Both the position numbers and the translations under genes were made by a program. This document shows, piece after piece, positions 22,501-33,725 of a stretch of DNA of 64,000 bases; position 1 is the stretch's first letter, and every line of letters starts with the position of its first letter. The stretch covers positions 2,367,385 through 2,431,384 of the forward strand of contig JAUPFP010000018.1 in assembly GCA_036925085.1 (NCBI GenBank). Reading direction: 5' to 3'. Origin of the DNA: Brachycybe producta (lineage: Eukaryota > Arthropoda > Diplopoda > Playtdesmida > Andrognathidae). Below the pieces are notes generated by a model that was not told where the DNA came from, made no database searches, and was given only the letters and a program-made list of their open reading frames with translations.

Positions 22501-25500
22501 CACATTAAAATCTGAATTTGAATGGTCAACACAAAATTCCACAATAAATCCACAGTGATCCACAATAAATTCTTAACTCATGATTAAAAAAAATCATATG
22601 ATTTCAGCATCTCCCAGACGGCCAGACCAACGCGGGACACGGGAACGGGAGCAGTAGTGGGTAAGTTGCGGGACAGCCAACATATGGCGAGAAATGGGGC
22701 CGCCCACAACAAACCTGCAGCACCACCTGCGGATGGGCCCATTTTGCCAGCCATATGTTGGATGTTTCACAACCTTCCCACTATCGCTCCTGCTACCTTG
22801 TCCCGCGTTGGTCTGCGCCCTAAATCAATCCACCCAAGCTCAACATGATGCTAATAATTTGTCATATTAAAATAGGCAGAAGAAATGATTCAAAATATTC
22901 ACTTGGCATTTTCGAAACGACTCCATGATGTTTCTTTCTTAGATGCACCAACAAAAGTTGTTGCCGAAGAGAAGGTTACTAGAATGAATACTTTAACTTA
23001 ATCCTAACGTATATTACAACAGGTATATTTGTCTTTTAGTCTGCAGTGATGCGTCGACTAATCGCATATCCAGACTGGATTCACAACGACACGGCGGAAC
23101 ATGAATATTACATTGATGTGAGCATTTTATAATGTGACATACTGTCATAACCAAAATATCAAATACAGTAACCTAATTTTCAACATGAATTCGATCGTTT
23201 CTTTTTTTATTCAAGTTACCAGCCATGAATTCAGACCATTTAACAAATTACATAGGCTCAAATACTGGAACCATAATTCAGCAACTGAAATTATTACGGA
23301 AAACAGTTGACAAAATGAGGTAACATATTATGAAGCTACTATCCGTTTACAAATAAAAAAAAAATTTCTAGGAAAGAACTTTGCTTTTTACTGAAAGGAA
23401 ACTGTCAGTGTTGAGGAAAATACTTTTAAAAAGGGTTTTAAATAAAATACAAATTAGTTTCATAAAAATGTATTTAAATTAAAATACAAAATACAAATTT
23501 TTACTTTTATTTAAAATACAAAATACTTTCAAAAAAGTATTTAAAATACTAAAATATTTACTTCATCTTATATGTCTTGAGGAGTAATAACTGTTGGAAG
23601 CATTTGTCACTTATTCCTTCTTGGAATTGCTGTCAAAGCAGCATTTTAGAATAACCTTTCAACAAGGTCCGATAAAGATAAAGATAGTTGCATTCAACTT
23701 CATGAAGTTCAAAGTTCCAAGCAATTTTTTTGCCAAAGTAAAAAAAAATCATCTTTGAAAGTGACAATTTTTAAATAGTATTTTGTAGTAATTAAAATAC
23801 CAAAATACTATCAATAAGAAGTAATTTCAAATACAAATACATTATTTAATGGTTGTATTTAAAAAACAAATACTAAATACAAATGAAGTATTTTCCTCCC
23901 GTCATTTATGACGGGAGCACTAGTTACTTAATAATTACTATTATAGTCGCCTCACTGTAAGATGAAGCTCGTTACATTAAAGGAGATTTAAAAAAAATTG
24001 AGGTATGTGTTATTTTGTCTGATTAAAAATGATGTACGACAACAATGTTCAACAAAATGCAAGAATCCTTTTGTTCAAACTGTTGAGAACATTTTCTGTT
24101 ATCCCTTTTCTATCAAACTATATGACACAATCCTAAAATTTTGTCAATTCCTATGATGTCACAAGCTTCATCTTACTGCGAAACCACCATAGATAAAATT
24201 AAAGCAAAAACAGTAACTGATCTAATCAATGATAAAGCTGCAAAGTTTTTTTTTAGATAACAAAAATTTTATTTAAAAAACTAAAATGTGCCGGGGATTT
24301 TGAAGACTTTACTAAAACCTGTTAACTTTTATTAGATTCTATATGACGCCGGCAACAGTCAATGCCATGTATGATCCAAGTGCCAATTCCATAAGTAAGT
24401 CCGAAAACAAACTTGAGTGAATGACAGATTAAATAATAATTACATTATATATTTAACTCTAGCTTTCCCAGCTGCTATTATGCAATCACCTTTCTATAAA
24501 GCAGGAAGACCACTGTAAGTTTTAAAACATGCTTAACATTTTCTTTCCATAATATTAAACTTAACTCCTCTTTGAAAAAAATATTAATACACTGTAATGC
24601 CTTGTTTCCACTGGGTCGAAAATTTCAACTTTTTGACAATTAATTCAACTGGTGAAAAATGGAACCCACGTGGCCTTTGCCTATGATAGTGAATGTGCGT
24701 GGGCCACGTGTCATTCATTTTTCGCCAGTTGAATTGTAAAAAAGTTGAAATTTTCGACACAGTGGAAACAAGGCATAAGCGTGAATGAGAAAAACGTCTA
24801 GTTAAAATATTATCAACTGGAATATATTACAATAGTTTATTTATTTGGAATTTGATGTTGAAAAATAATGTTGCAAGCTCCCAAGTAGGCCTGTGGCAGA
24901 GAGAAAAAAATGCCACGTGCAGCATGTGAAATGCATTAGCAAAACAACAGCAATCCCAACAGTAATTCCAATGTTTATTGTGTACCTAACAAGATCAAGT
25001 CAGAAAATCACGAATTTCATAAAAAAACTATGTTTTGAATACACAAACTTTTACAAAATCAAGTGCAAGTGAGTTCTATTGTCAAATCACACTAGGAAAA
25101 ATGACCAAAATTTCTCTAAGTATGTAAGGTCGGGGTGACCCTTACCAAAATATAATGTACTGCAAACATTACTAGGACAAAAAAGCATTCTAATAATCGC
25201 TTAAAATGTTATGACTAAAATCTAACCATTTTGTAATAAATTATTATTCCAATTTCCAACCAAGCTCAAAAAGCATTTCGGTTACATTCTCAGTAAACCC
25301 ATATTAACTACGAACAAATCTAGTAGCCGTATGTGAAACATTTCAATGTCTGTTCAAGTTGAAAACATCATTTTTATTTCATATTAGATCGCTGAATTAC
25401 GGAGCAATAGGATCAGTTGTTGGACATGAAATAACTCATGGATTTGATGACCAAGGTAACAGGCATATTCCCCAGTTTTTCCAAAACATTGATTAAAACC

Positions 25501-26300
25501 GTATTGTTTTATTAACTTTTTTTAGGAAGTCAGTTTGATAAAGATGGTAACTTGGTTGAATGGTGGCCAAAGAAAGTGAGAGAAGCTTTCATAAATGACA
25601 CCCAGTGTTACATAAACCAGTACGATAAGTACTGCCCAACAGAACTGGCAAATACAACTAAACTTTGCGTAAGTTAATTAACAGGAATTTATAGATTTGC
25701 AATCTTGTAGATCTAACGTCTTTTTTTTAAACATGTGTTAGCTTAATGGTAAATCCACACAAGGAGAAAACATAGCAGACAACGGCGGTGTTGCACAATC
25801 ATTTCTGGTACAAACAAATAAAATTTAATTTGTGTTAATAAAAGTCAATACACTAAACTTAAAATAAACTTCACCAGGCTTACAAGACATGGTTAGAAGC
25901 ACATGGACCAGAAGAAAAACTTCCAGGACTAGAAGAATACACCTCAGAACAACTTTTCTTTTTGGGATTTGCAAATGTAAAACATTGACAAGACATATTG
26001 GAGAAGAAACAAGTAAAATATTCATTATTGTTTGGGTCTATTCAACAGGTGTGGTGTAGTTCTGAAACGCCTCAATATTTAACTACTCAAATTCTCTATG
26101 ATCCACACAGTGCTGCAAGATACAGGTGAAAAACCATAAACATTTCTTTCGAATAACATGAATTTGTTTCTAATTGACAGTAACTATTTTTTGTACGTAG
26201 GGTGATTGGAACACTCTCAAACTCGAAACACTTTGCAGAAACGTTCAGTTGTTCAAAAGGTCCAATGGATCGAGAGAACGATAGTTGTGTTCTGTGGTGA
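16511..26300 (+). CDS. Secreted neprilysin-like zinc metallopeptidase 1 (M13), 21 coding exons
   Basis: Coding exons: 16511-16598, 19336-19377, 19458-19619, 19702-19776, 19860-20059, 20160-20348, 21603-21698, 21790-21917, 22084-22209, 22265-22361, 22876-22974, 23040-23117, 23216-23319, 24336-24394, 24463-24514, 25388-25455, 25526-25668, 25742-25807, 25878-25976, 26049-26125, 26201-26300. All introns are GT-AG and the phases agree, giving 715 codons and a stop. Residues 1-22 form a signal peptide; there is no membrane anchor, unlike vertebrate neprilysin, so export is expected. The N-terminal CQTDVC and [11 protein letters not shown] cysteines are typical of M13. Catalytic parts are the NA motif (504-505), HEITH zinc site (545-549), ENIAD third ligand (611-615) and His677/Arg683. 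The C-terminus CVLW is typical. Such enzymes cleave small peptides outside the cell; the substrate is unknown. Introns hold several repeats. Exon boundaries are from reading, not from transcripts. Confidence 0.9.
16868..17030. repeat. Degraded MITE, CAGTGGCGTAG type
   Basis: Starts CAGTGGCGTAGTTGGG and ends with CAGCTACACCCCTAT, a partial inverted match. The interior is GC-rich (GCGCCCCC words). It lies in intron 1 of gene 1. A related end (CAGTGGCGTAGCTAGG) is at 63800 near the window edge. Confidence 0.5.
17350..18548 (+). pseudogene. R1-like LINE 3' fragment, split by a MITE
   Basis: Translation of 17368-17480 matches the C-terminal part of the LINE at 28113-30270 (shared words W..W, KGR.L....PEV..Q.G.L.G.LLQ.L). 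After the MITE at 17482-18268 the match resumes with TGHGPFQ and a Cys-rich CACGGGG stretch and runs to about 18548. Removing the MITE with one TTA restores the reading across the junction. It lies in intron 1 of gene 1 and is dead. Confidence 0.75.
17482..18268. mobile_element. PIF/Harbinger-like non-autonomous element, copy 1 (~787 bp)
   Basis: Terminal inverted repeats AGCCTAGTATACACCGG / CCGGTGTATACTAGGCT are followed inwards by a longer imperfect inverted region containing TTGCGGGAC. TTA flanks both ends, and the pre-insertion LINE codons are restored on removal. There is no transposase. Other copies are at 44698-45410 and, inverted and degraded, at 20393-20940. Confidence 0.8.
20393..20940 (-). 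mobile_element. Harbinger-like element, degraded copy 3 (inverted)
   Basis: The ends keep CTAGTACACAC and CATTGTATCGAAACAAAG words. The interior (GTCCAAAAGGCTTAAACC) is the reverse complement of copy 1 near 17770-17790. It lies in intron 6 of gene 1. Confidence 0.65.
22624..22814. mobile_element. Foldback MITE in intron 10 of gene 1 (191 bp)
   Basis: The arms start AGACCAACGCGGGACA and end TGTCCCGCGTTGGTCT (one C/T indel). Arms of about 78 nt include CCAACATATGG / CCATATGTTGG and GGGGCC/GGCCC. GC-rich compared with the surrounding intron. Confidence 0.75.
23413..23895. repeat. AAAATAC-rich inverted-repeat element
   Basis: Begins GAGGAAAATACTT and ends AAGTATTTTCCTC. The interior is dominated by AAAATAC/GTATTTT words. 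It lies in intron 13 of gene 1 and abuts the Helitron-like end at 23896. Probably a degraded MITE. Confidence 0.55.
23896..23923 (+). mobile_element. Helitron-like 3' end
   Basis: CCCGTCAT-T-T-ATGACGGG-type hairpin followed after GAGCA by CTAG and then T. A hairpin just before CTRR and insertion between A/G and T are features of Helitron 3' ends. The same hairpin word occurs inverted at 26471-26512 and 49940-49976. Confidence 0.55.
24597..24776. repeat. Foldback element in intron 14/15 region (180 bp)
   Basis: The left arm starts ATGCCTTGTTTCCACTG and the right arm ends CAGTGGAAACAAGGCAT. The arms are ~80 nt and nearly complete, with CCACGTGGCC/GGGCCACGTG at the tip. A related half (GCCTTGTTCCCACTAG) is at 41326. 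It is in intron 15 of gene 1. Confidence 0.75.
24845..25370 (-). pseudogene. CR1-like LINE 3' fragment in intron 15 of gene 1
   Basis: Aligns in order with the 3' part of the LINE at 33727-36110. Matches include the AATTTG-type tail, the GCAAGC...GGCCTNTGGCA and GCATTNNCAAAAC words, and then CAACCAAGCTC.GAAAGCATTT and ACAAATCTAG.AGCC. It stops ~20 nt before the exon that encodes the HEITH zinc site. Confidence 0.6.
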
Positions 26301-26401
26301 TTACAGTGACAAGTTTTAATTTCTATATGCCTATTTGTATACCTGTTTTATCTAGGTATTTTTAACGTTTATATACATGTGAAGCAATACATTTTTTTAC
26401 C

Positions 26402-26407
26402 AATAAA
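26402..26407 (+). terminator. Polyadenylation signal of gene 1
   Basis: AATAAA about 100 nt after the stop codon, the first such signal downstream. Transcript end not proven. Confidence 0.55.
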
Positions 26408-26470
26408 GCTAACTACTTCATTACTTTTATTATATTATATTAAATTAATATTATATATTATTATTATATA

Positions 26471-26512
26471 CTAGTGGGGTAACCCGTCATAAATGACGGG
26501 AGCAAAATTCAC
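26471..26512 (-). mobile_element. Helitron-like 3' end (minus strand)
   Basis: Read on the minus strand, CCCGTCATTTATGACGGG is followed by TTACCCCA, CTAG and T, the layout expected at a Helitron 3' terminus. The element would extend to the right. No helicase remnant was recognised here. Confidence 0.55.
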
Positions 26513-26591
26513 AGGCAATTGTGCGCATGCGCGTCGTTTTTTTCTTTTTTTACTTTTTTTACTCCTTTCCTTTCAATTTCAGTCACCCTCC

Positions 26592-26745
26592 CACTTTTCT
26601 CTCTCTCTCCCCTTCTACACTTTCCAACCTTTTCCCCTCACCCCCTCACACTTTTCTCTCTCTCTCCCCTTCTACACTTTCCAAACTTTTCCCCTCACCC
26701 CCTTTCACTTTTCTCTCTCCTCCCCCTGCTACACTTTCCAAAGGA
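26592..26745 (+). repeat. Pyrimidine-rich minisatellite, three units of ~57 bp
   Basis: Units begin CACTTTTCTCTCTC at 26592, 26648 and 26706 and run through CTACACTTTCCAA. The open frames across it are low-complexity and are not genes. Confidence 0.8.
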
Positions 26746-26833
26746 AGAGTTCAACATATTATATAAATTCATTATATTCATTCATTATATAAATTATATA
26801 AATTTCGACGAGCTTCAATGGTTTTGTTACTCC

Positions 26834-26874
26834 ACACACACACACACACACATACATACACAGATCTGGGATAT

Positions 26875-26945
<71 letters not shown>
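26834..26945 (+). repeat. (CA)n and (TAA)n microsatellites
   Basis: A CA run at about 26834-26852 is followed by TACATACACA. An uninterrupted TAA run of roughly 65 nt spans about 26880-26944. Confidence 0.9.
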
Positions 26946-27119
26946 TTAAATTGTATTTCTCGATCGTATAGAGTACATACAATTATTTGTTGCTCTTTTT
27001 ATTTTTAGAATAAAACAAAATAACGTTTCTTCGAAAAATTGTTTATCTTAAAGTTCAAATTATCTTGTTTCAGTTTTATATTTCCAATTTCCAATTTTTC
27101 CAATTATGTTCAATTTAAA

Positions 27120-28112
27120 TATACAGGGTATCCAATGTCCATCATGAGACTCCACAATTTTGAAGGTCTACTGGCATTGTATACCTATAGATATGCTGGT
27201 GGTACTGTATTTGCCATACCACATATGGCAACCAACCATAATCTTCCAGCAGGATGGTGCCCTTGCCTATTGGAGCTACCACGTCCTAGATTTCCTGAAT
27301 GACACATTCCCCAGCCATTGAATAGGTTGTGATGGTAAACTTGCCTGGCCTCCAGACAGGGCCGTCCATACTCTCTTTGGCACCCAGGGCAAATGATATT
27401 TTGGTGCCCACTCCAATGGGTACCGTATATGTCTGTTTACAATGTGGGCTAGGGCACTGACATCTAGTGGTAACTCAGCAGACATGGAAAGTCAAAAATA
27501 AATGCACAAAGCAAATATATGCTTCGCACTCAATAGCTGAACAATGTAAATAATACCTCTCTGCTAGAAGAAGCTATTGCAGTTCATATGTTCTGTGTAA
27601 ATATATTTTTCTTCAAAATAATGTATACAATAGAAAAAAAAATGGGTCAAAAACCAAGTCAATAGGCCTAGATTTGGCTTTTTTCACAAAAAAAAAAACG
27701 GCCAAAAGTTAAAAAATATATTTAACTGCTCTAAAAGTTCTCAGGAGCACTCAACTGGCCCCAGAAGTCCCAAAAAGCTCGGAAAAACAGAGATGTTAAA
27801 TATCATGATTTTTTTTAAATCAAACAGTCAGATTATGTCATATATGTGATTTAAATCATGATTTTTAGTGATTCAGATTTAAAACAATTTTAATCAAACA
27901 AACTAATCAACAAATCAATCAAACATGGCGCCCTGGGCGGTCGACCGGGTCACCCTAACTATGGGCCGGCACTGCCTTCACATTCTCCCGACATTACAAT
28001 ATTAGATTTCTTTTTTTGGGGGATACTTCAAAGAGAAAGTGTACTCTACGAAACTTACCAGCATAATGGATTTGAAACAGCGCATAAAGAGATGCCATAA
28101 GCTCTGTCACAG
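27120..28112 (+). pseudogene. Tc1/mariner-type transposase remnant split by a hAT element
   Basis: 27235-27355 translates with frameshifts to a FQQDGA...W.Y.V.DFLND.FP motif and a WPP word. The match resumes at 27975 with SPD.T.LDFFFWG and a DLKQRIK stretch near 28070-28090. These are the catalytic-region motifs of arthropod mariner/IS630-type DD(D/E) transposases. It is broken by stops, by frameshifts and by the insertion at 27357-27974. Confidence 0.75.
27357..27974. mobile_element. hAT-like non-autonomous element (618 bp)
   Basis: Ends CAGGGCCGTCCATAC... and ...CTATGGGCCGGCACTG, an imperfect terminal inverted repeat of the CAGGGCCGGCC type with GGCGCCCTGGGC inside the right end. The flanks CCTCCAGA and CCTTCACA form an 8-bp target duplication with two differences. 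Removing it joins the two transposase parts at the WPP/SPD motif. Confidence 0.7.
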
Positions 28113-30270
28113 TAGGAAACAATGAACGAATTGTTGGGGAAGTATTTTCCACAAGATGACGATACCGGAGGCACCACTCAACAGAGAGAAATGCTGCAGG
28201 ACATGTTTTTGGAGGACGAAATAAGGGATGATTTACCATTTATAATGGATGAATTGAAGGAAGCGGTATTAGGCTTTAACATTACAAAGGCTCCCGGGGA
28301 GGATGGTTTCCCGGCAGCAGGGCTTAAACACCTCTTTGACGTGGCAGGTGGTATATGGCTAGACATATTGAATGTATGTTTGGCACAGGGGAAATTTCCA
28401 AGGGTTTGGAAAAGAGGTATGGTCGCATGGCTCCCTAAACCAGGCGGTGGATTTCGACCAATATGCTTGCTACCTACTATTGGAAAGGTTTTTGACAAAA
28501 TGTGTACTAATCGCTTGCGATATTTCGCGGAAACGACTGGGGGTTTTTCAGAAAGGCAATACGGGTTTAGAAGGGGACATAGTACGATGCAGGCTATCGA
28601 TGACTATGTGGGGTGGGTTAAAAGGGCAAAAACAAGGAGGGAGCATAGTTTGTCGATAGCCTTAGATATTGCTAACGCATTTAATAATGCCTGGCATCCT
28701 GCGATAGTGGATAAAATTAAAACAATCTAATGCCCAGGTAATCTGACGCGGGTGATAACCAGTTTCTTGCATGAAAGGGAGGTTAAGAGTGGAACTGTGG
28801 AGACCTTTGTGACGAAAGGTTGTCTGCAGGGCTCGTGCCTGGGGCCAATTTTGTGGTTATTATTAATGGAGTCGTGGTTTACAATAATGGATGCGGTTAT
28901 CTCAGAAGAGGATAGGGTGCAGGCATTCGCGAACGATACGGTAGTCATTATTTGTGGAAAGTCAGTTAACGCGATTGAGGGTAAATTCGTTAGATATTGG
29001 TTCTCTTGTGTCGAGTGGGCCCAAAATTTGAAGCTTACTATTGCTGTTCAGAAAATAGCTGCATTATTCCACCCGGCCGCAAAAATACTTAGGAGTCCTG
29101 TTATTAGAATAAACGGCTTGCAGATTCCAGTAGAGGAACCAATGAGGTATTTAGGCGTTATGATCGATGCGAAATTTAATTGGATGGACCATATCAGATT
29201 TGTTCGGGGGAAGGTTCGGGTCGTGGCAACCCGTTTGTTTATGGTGGCAGGGCGGGAGTGGGGCATTTCACCTAACACCCTCAAATCTATATATGAGCGA
29301 GCCATCGTCCCGATGATAATATATGGATCGGAAATTTGGGAGAAAGGGCAATGGGGACACACGAAATGAGAAACCTGGATGCCGCACAGCGCTCGTTCCT
29401 AGTTGCTATGTGTAGGGCGTATTGCACGACATCCAATGGATCCCTTCAAGTGGCTGCGGGGTGCCCTCCGCTGTCGCTGGTCGCGTGGGCACGTTTTAAG
29501 CTATCTAAAACAAGGCGGCAATATAAGGATAGCATAGACTCCCCTATGCTGGAGAAAGAATTGGAGCATCCAGGACTTTGTCAAAAGATGGCAGTATTAA
29601 ATTGGGATGAGGAGCTGCATAATAAGATGGAGCTGCAAGTTGTGGCCGCAGGCGACAGTCGTTATAGACTGGCCTATAGGGCATACCAAATGATAAAGGT
29701 TGCAATCGATGCGGGGGTAGAGGTATCTCTTGTATGGGTTAAGGCCCATGCTGGGAATATATTTAATGAACAGGCTGATGCGGCAGCAAGAGTGGCACGT
29801 CTTAATACAGCAATAGCAAAATGTTTAATGCCTATTTCATATGTTAAAAGTAGGATTAAGACGGAATTGCGTACTACTTGGCAGACTAAGTGGCGAAATG
29901 CAGAGAAAGGACGAGCTCTTTTTTATTATCTCCCAGAAGTTGGCAGGCAGGGGGGACCATTGGCGGGCAAGCTGTTGCAGTTGTTAACTGGGCACGGTCC
30001 ATTCCAGTTTTACTTATATAGGTTTAAATTGGCAAAGATAGGGGGATGTAAATGCAGGGGAGGAGACGAAACAACAGAACATATTTTGTAGGATTGTCTC
30101 GATCCAAGGCAGGTATTTGCAAGGTCAATACTTATTAGAAGGTTACAAACGGACGGGTATCATTGGCAAATTATTCAGGGGGCACTTATAGGAGAGGCTG
30201 GAATGGAAAGGGCTCTTTTGAAATTTGCAGCAGAAGCCGTGTATAACGATTTTGGGAGCACTGGTTGAGG
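28113..30270 (+). pseudogene. R1-like LINE, 5'-truncated and inactive
   Basis: Reverse transcriptase motifs appear in order: TKAPGEDGFP, FRPICLLPT, QYGFRRGHST, LDIANAFNNAW, GCLQGSCLGPILW, the active-site box as FANDT, and LKLT. They are followed by YLGVMID and a distal RNase H motif (WVKAHAGN..NEQADAAA). A C.C.......H....C zinc motif closes the frame near 30040-30100. Defects are TAA at 28728, a frameshift near 29345, TAG at 30089, and Asp to Asn in the catalytic FADD box. The proximal half of RNase H is not visible. LDI..AF.NAW and GC.QGS.LGP..W fit the R1 group. The 5' end abuts the mariner remnant. Confidence 0.85.
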
Positions 30271-30307
30271 GGTTATATTGGGGGATTGAAGTTTAGGGAG
30301 GTTGATT

Positions 30308-31160
30308 GTGACAGAGGACTACCCCTGTGGTGGATCTAATTGGTGATTCTATCTACTTCGGTCTACAGGTTTTTAACCTGGGGTAACTGGTTTGGGTAAA
30401 TAAATTTGGGACTTAATTTGGAAATCTAACTAATATCCGTTGTTCTGCCTCGGTTCACCAAACTTGAAATTTTAAAATGTAATATCAGGGGTTGTCTAGG
30501 CAGAGGACAACCTATGGGGCGGATTTGGTTTGTGACCAGATTCGCCTCGGTCGTACGGGCTCTGGATCGGTGGTACCTGGTATTTAATTATCTCATCCAT
30601 CATCTAACGGAAATTTTCACCACAACACAGCGTTCTGCCTCGGTTCGTCAAACTTATCTTTTATAATCAATACCAGGGGTTGATCTAGGCAGAGGACAAC
30701 CTACGGGACGGATCTGACTGGTGACCAGATTCGTTCCGGTCCTACGGTCATTGGACCTGTGGTAACTGGTTTTTAAGTATTTCATCTTCTATTTAACGGG
30801 ACATTTCACCACAACACAGCGTTCTGCCTCGGTTCGTCAAATTTATCTTTTATAATCAATACCAGGGGTTGATCTATGCAGAGGACAACCTACGGGGCGG
30901 ATCTGACTGGTGACCAGATTCGTTCCGGTCCTACGGTCTTTGGACCTGTGGTAACTGGTTTTTAAGTATTTCATCTTCTATTTAACGGTACATTTCACCA
31001 CAACACAGCGTTCTGCCTCGGTTCGTCAAATTTATCTTTTATAATCAATACCAGGGGTTGATCTAGGCAGAAGGACAACCTACGGGGCGGATCTGACTGG
31101 TGACCAGATTCGTTCCGGTCTTCAGGTAGTGGACCTGAGGTAACTGGTATATTGAGATAT
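30308..31160 (+). repeat. ~189-bp tandem repeats in the R1-like LINE 3' tail
   Basis: GTTCTGCCTCGGTTC starts at 30442, 30632, 30821 and 31010, giving periods of 190, 189 and 189 bp. A diverged partial unit precedes them at about 30308-30441. Each unit contains CAGAGGACAACCTACGGGGC and GTGACCAGATTCG. The last two periods are almost identical, so the array has probably been homogenised or recently expanded. Confidence 0.88.
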
Positions 31161-33059
31161 TGAGATAATTATACTAGTTAGGCCCGATGTTTTATTTTGT
31201 ATATAAGAGATTACAGTCTGGGGTATAGAATTTATAAACGCTTGCAGTATTTGTTCTGTTGGAGATAGGTTGGAGGTTGCGTGGAGGTCTGGAAGGTTGT
31301 CTCCTTCTAATGCTATAGTGTAGTTTTTAGGGTGTGTAAAGTTTATTGTATTTGAGTTTTGTATTTTTAATACTTTATATTTTATATTTTACTACTGTGT
31401 TATATTGAAATAATTGCGGTTTGTCTGTGAAATAGTATAACAGGGTCTTCTTTGGTGGGCACATTGCACAAGGTGCCGCAGGTGGGTCCAGGCTGATTTT
31501 GCCGGGCCCATTCTTGAAAGCTGTGGCTAGTGGGAAGGTATGGTAGAATTGGAAAAATAGCCTAATACCTTTTTGGTGGGGGGGGGCCGGAAATAATATA
31601 TCATGTCACAGTAGACATGTTGTAGAACAAATGGCGTAAATATTTGTGTACATAAACAATAGTAAACATTTTTATAATAATTATTCATAAAGTAGTAACA
31701 GTACAGTATGTCAAATAATATTTTATCTAAAACACTTAGAAACAATTTATTATCACTTATGTTAAAATTAAAAAGGTGTGCCATTTTTGTTTCCAGCAGC
31801 AAATAAACACTGTACATATGTTGTGACGTAAATTAAAATTGAAAATATCGTATAATAGTCCTACCGTTTGGAGACTTGCAGAGGTTTTTTTGCACACAAG
31901 GATTGTAGAAAACATTCATCGTTAATTTGTAAGATTTCCCCGAGTTAATAATGGTCACTGTAAAATAGTCAAATAAAGATTCATCAATGTAGAGACTACT
32001 GGTCAACTTAAACAAACGTCTATTTCTACATTTTTTTTTAAAAACTTCATAATAATCAAAAGTAACAATACCATATCATATTGAAGTAAATGAATTTCAG
32101 CTAAATTTGTTTAGGTGAAAAATTTAGGAGGTAAAATATTGTGTAGTAGGCCTACCAGGGCCACCGAGAGCGGGCCCGGGCCCTGAAAAATCAATAACTC
32201 CGGATCACTTCTCACCCTTTCCATTCCTTTCTTCACATTCTTTTCATGCCTTAAATCGTGTGTAGAGATTACAAAATAATTACACTCTTTATTTTTTTAT
32301 TTTGCCATATGACCATTATTTCTTGAGAAAAAAATTCCCAAAGTTTGGGTATCGGACGCAAAAATGCATTTTTCTGTAAAATTTTAAAATTCAATATCTC
32401 ATAAACCGTAAGACAGATTTGTATGATATTTTCAGGGTATCATCTACATTTTATATATTAAAACGGTATATATTCATTATTGTTGGACTTTATTTATAAA
32501 TTGGAAAACAAAATTCCATAAAAAATTGCGAATTTTGAAAAATGTAGCTTTTTTGATGCCCTGTATAATGGAAGTGAAAAGCGCCATTTTCACGTGAAAC
32601 ACACCATTGAACTCTGTATTCAAAGATGAATTCAGAAATACCAATGAAGTTAATATAAATTAATAAACACAACAACTACACTGAAAACAAATAGTACATT
32701 TTGACAAAAATCGTCATTTTCATGGATTTTTGACCTTTGAAAAAACGTGGTTCTGCAACACTTACAATTCTGAATTTTTTAGTAAACATGCAGCAACTAA
32801 CATACTAATAGTCATTTCTCAAAAGTGGTGATATTTTGTTTGTTTGCTAGAATTTTTAATGTTCGATAAGATAATGTAGATTGTAATATATTTATTTTTG
32901 AATGTTAGTTATAATATAAGCAAAGTATATAAAATATTTTAACAGTAAATGAATGCCACTGTTAAATGAGAAAATAAACATTTGGAAAAACATATTTCAA
33001 ATATGTGAATTTCAACAAAACCGAGGCAAACCTGAAATACACAAAAAATGGCTTTATTC
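31161..33059. other. Intergenic DNA with a diverged inverted-repeat copy
   Basis: No gene is seen. About 32248-32600 is an imperfect reverse-complement copy of 36385-36723 (shared words TAAAATTTTAAAATTCAATA, ACCGTAAGACAGATTTGTA, GATGCCCTGTATAATGGAA). The two copies flank the CR1-like LINE and its insertions. A GC-rich CCACCGAGAGCGGGCCCGGG patch near 32161-32182 may be a transposon end. Confidence 0.55.
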
Positions 33060-33725
33060 GATAACAGGACATGAAAAGGGCCATGTGATGGTGTAGGAGG
33101 TCTTCTGAAACACCATGCAACAAAACATAATTTGGCTAAAGACAGCTGTGGTGCAATTAGAAATGATTGAGACTTTACAAATGTACAAAAGGTTTATACA
33201 CATATCATCACTTGCTTACTTTTGACTGAATGAAATTGACAAATACAGGAGCGAAATGAAAAACAAACAAAAAAAAAATGAGACATGTTTTGTTGCTGTA
33301 CTAGGCATGTAGTCTTGCTATGTCTAGTGTAAAATTACAGAGAACCATAGCAATAACTCTGATGGCTGAACATAACCTCAAGAACATTACACCAAAAACA
33401 AGAAGCAATCGGAAGGATAAAATTGTGCAAAATGTTACTCACTTTAACAGTATGTGACTGTTGGGTTTGTGTATAACAGTGACTAGTGGCTAAGACAAGT
33501 TGCTGCTATAAATTTAGTGTGGTGATACTTCAATAAGTATCATGCATCCAAATGAGCCATAATTATGTTATCTTTAGCCAACAATCGCTGACATGGTACT
33601 TATTCACCCAAGTGAAACTACAGCAATCACAAGGCTGTACAGGTTCATACCTTTTAAATATTTGTTGCATGGTGTTTCAGAAGACCTCCTACACCATCAC
33701 ATGGCTCTTTCCATGTCCTGTTATC
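33060..33725. mobile_element. Foldback element (666 bp)
   Basis: The left end GATAACAGGACATG and right end CATGTCCTGTTATC open inverted arms of at least 65 nt, which include GTGATGGTGTAGGAGGTCTT and TTTCAGAAGACCTCC-type pairing. No transposase is visible. Its right end directly meets the A/T-rich tail of the CR1-like LINE. Confidence 0.75.

Noticed and set aside
26493-26971. A protein-coding gene in the CT-rich stretch
   Set aside because: All three overlapping frames are low-complexity translations of a minisatellite and microsatellites.
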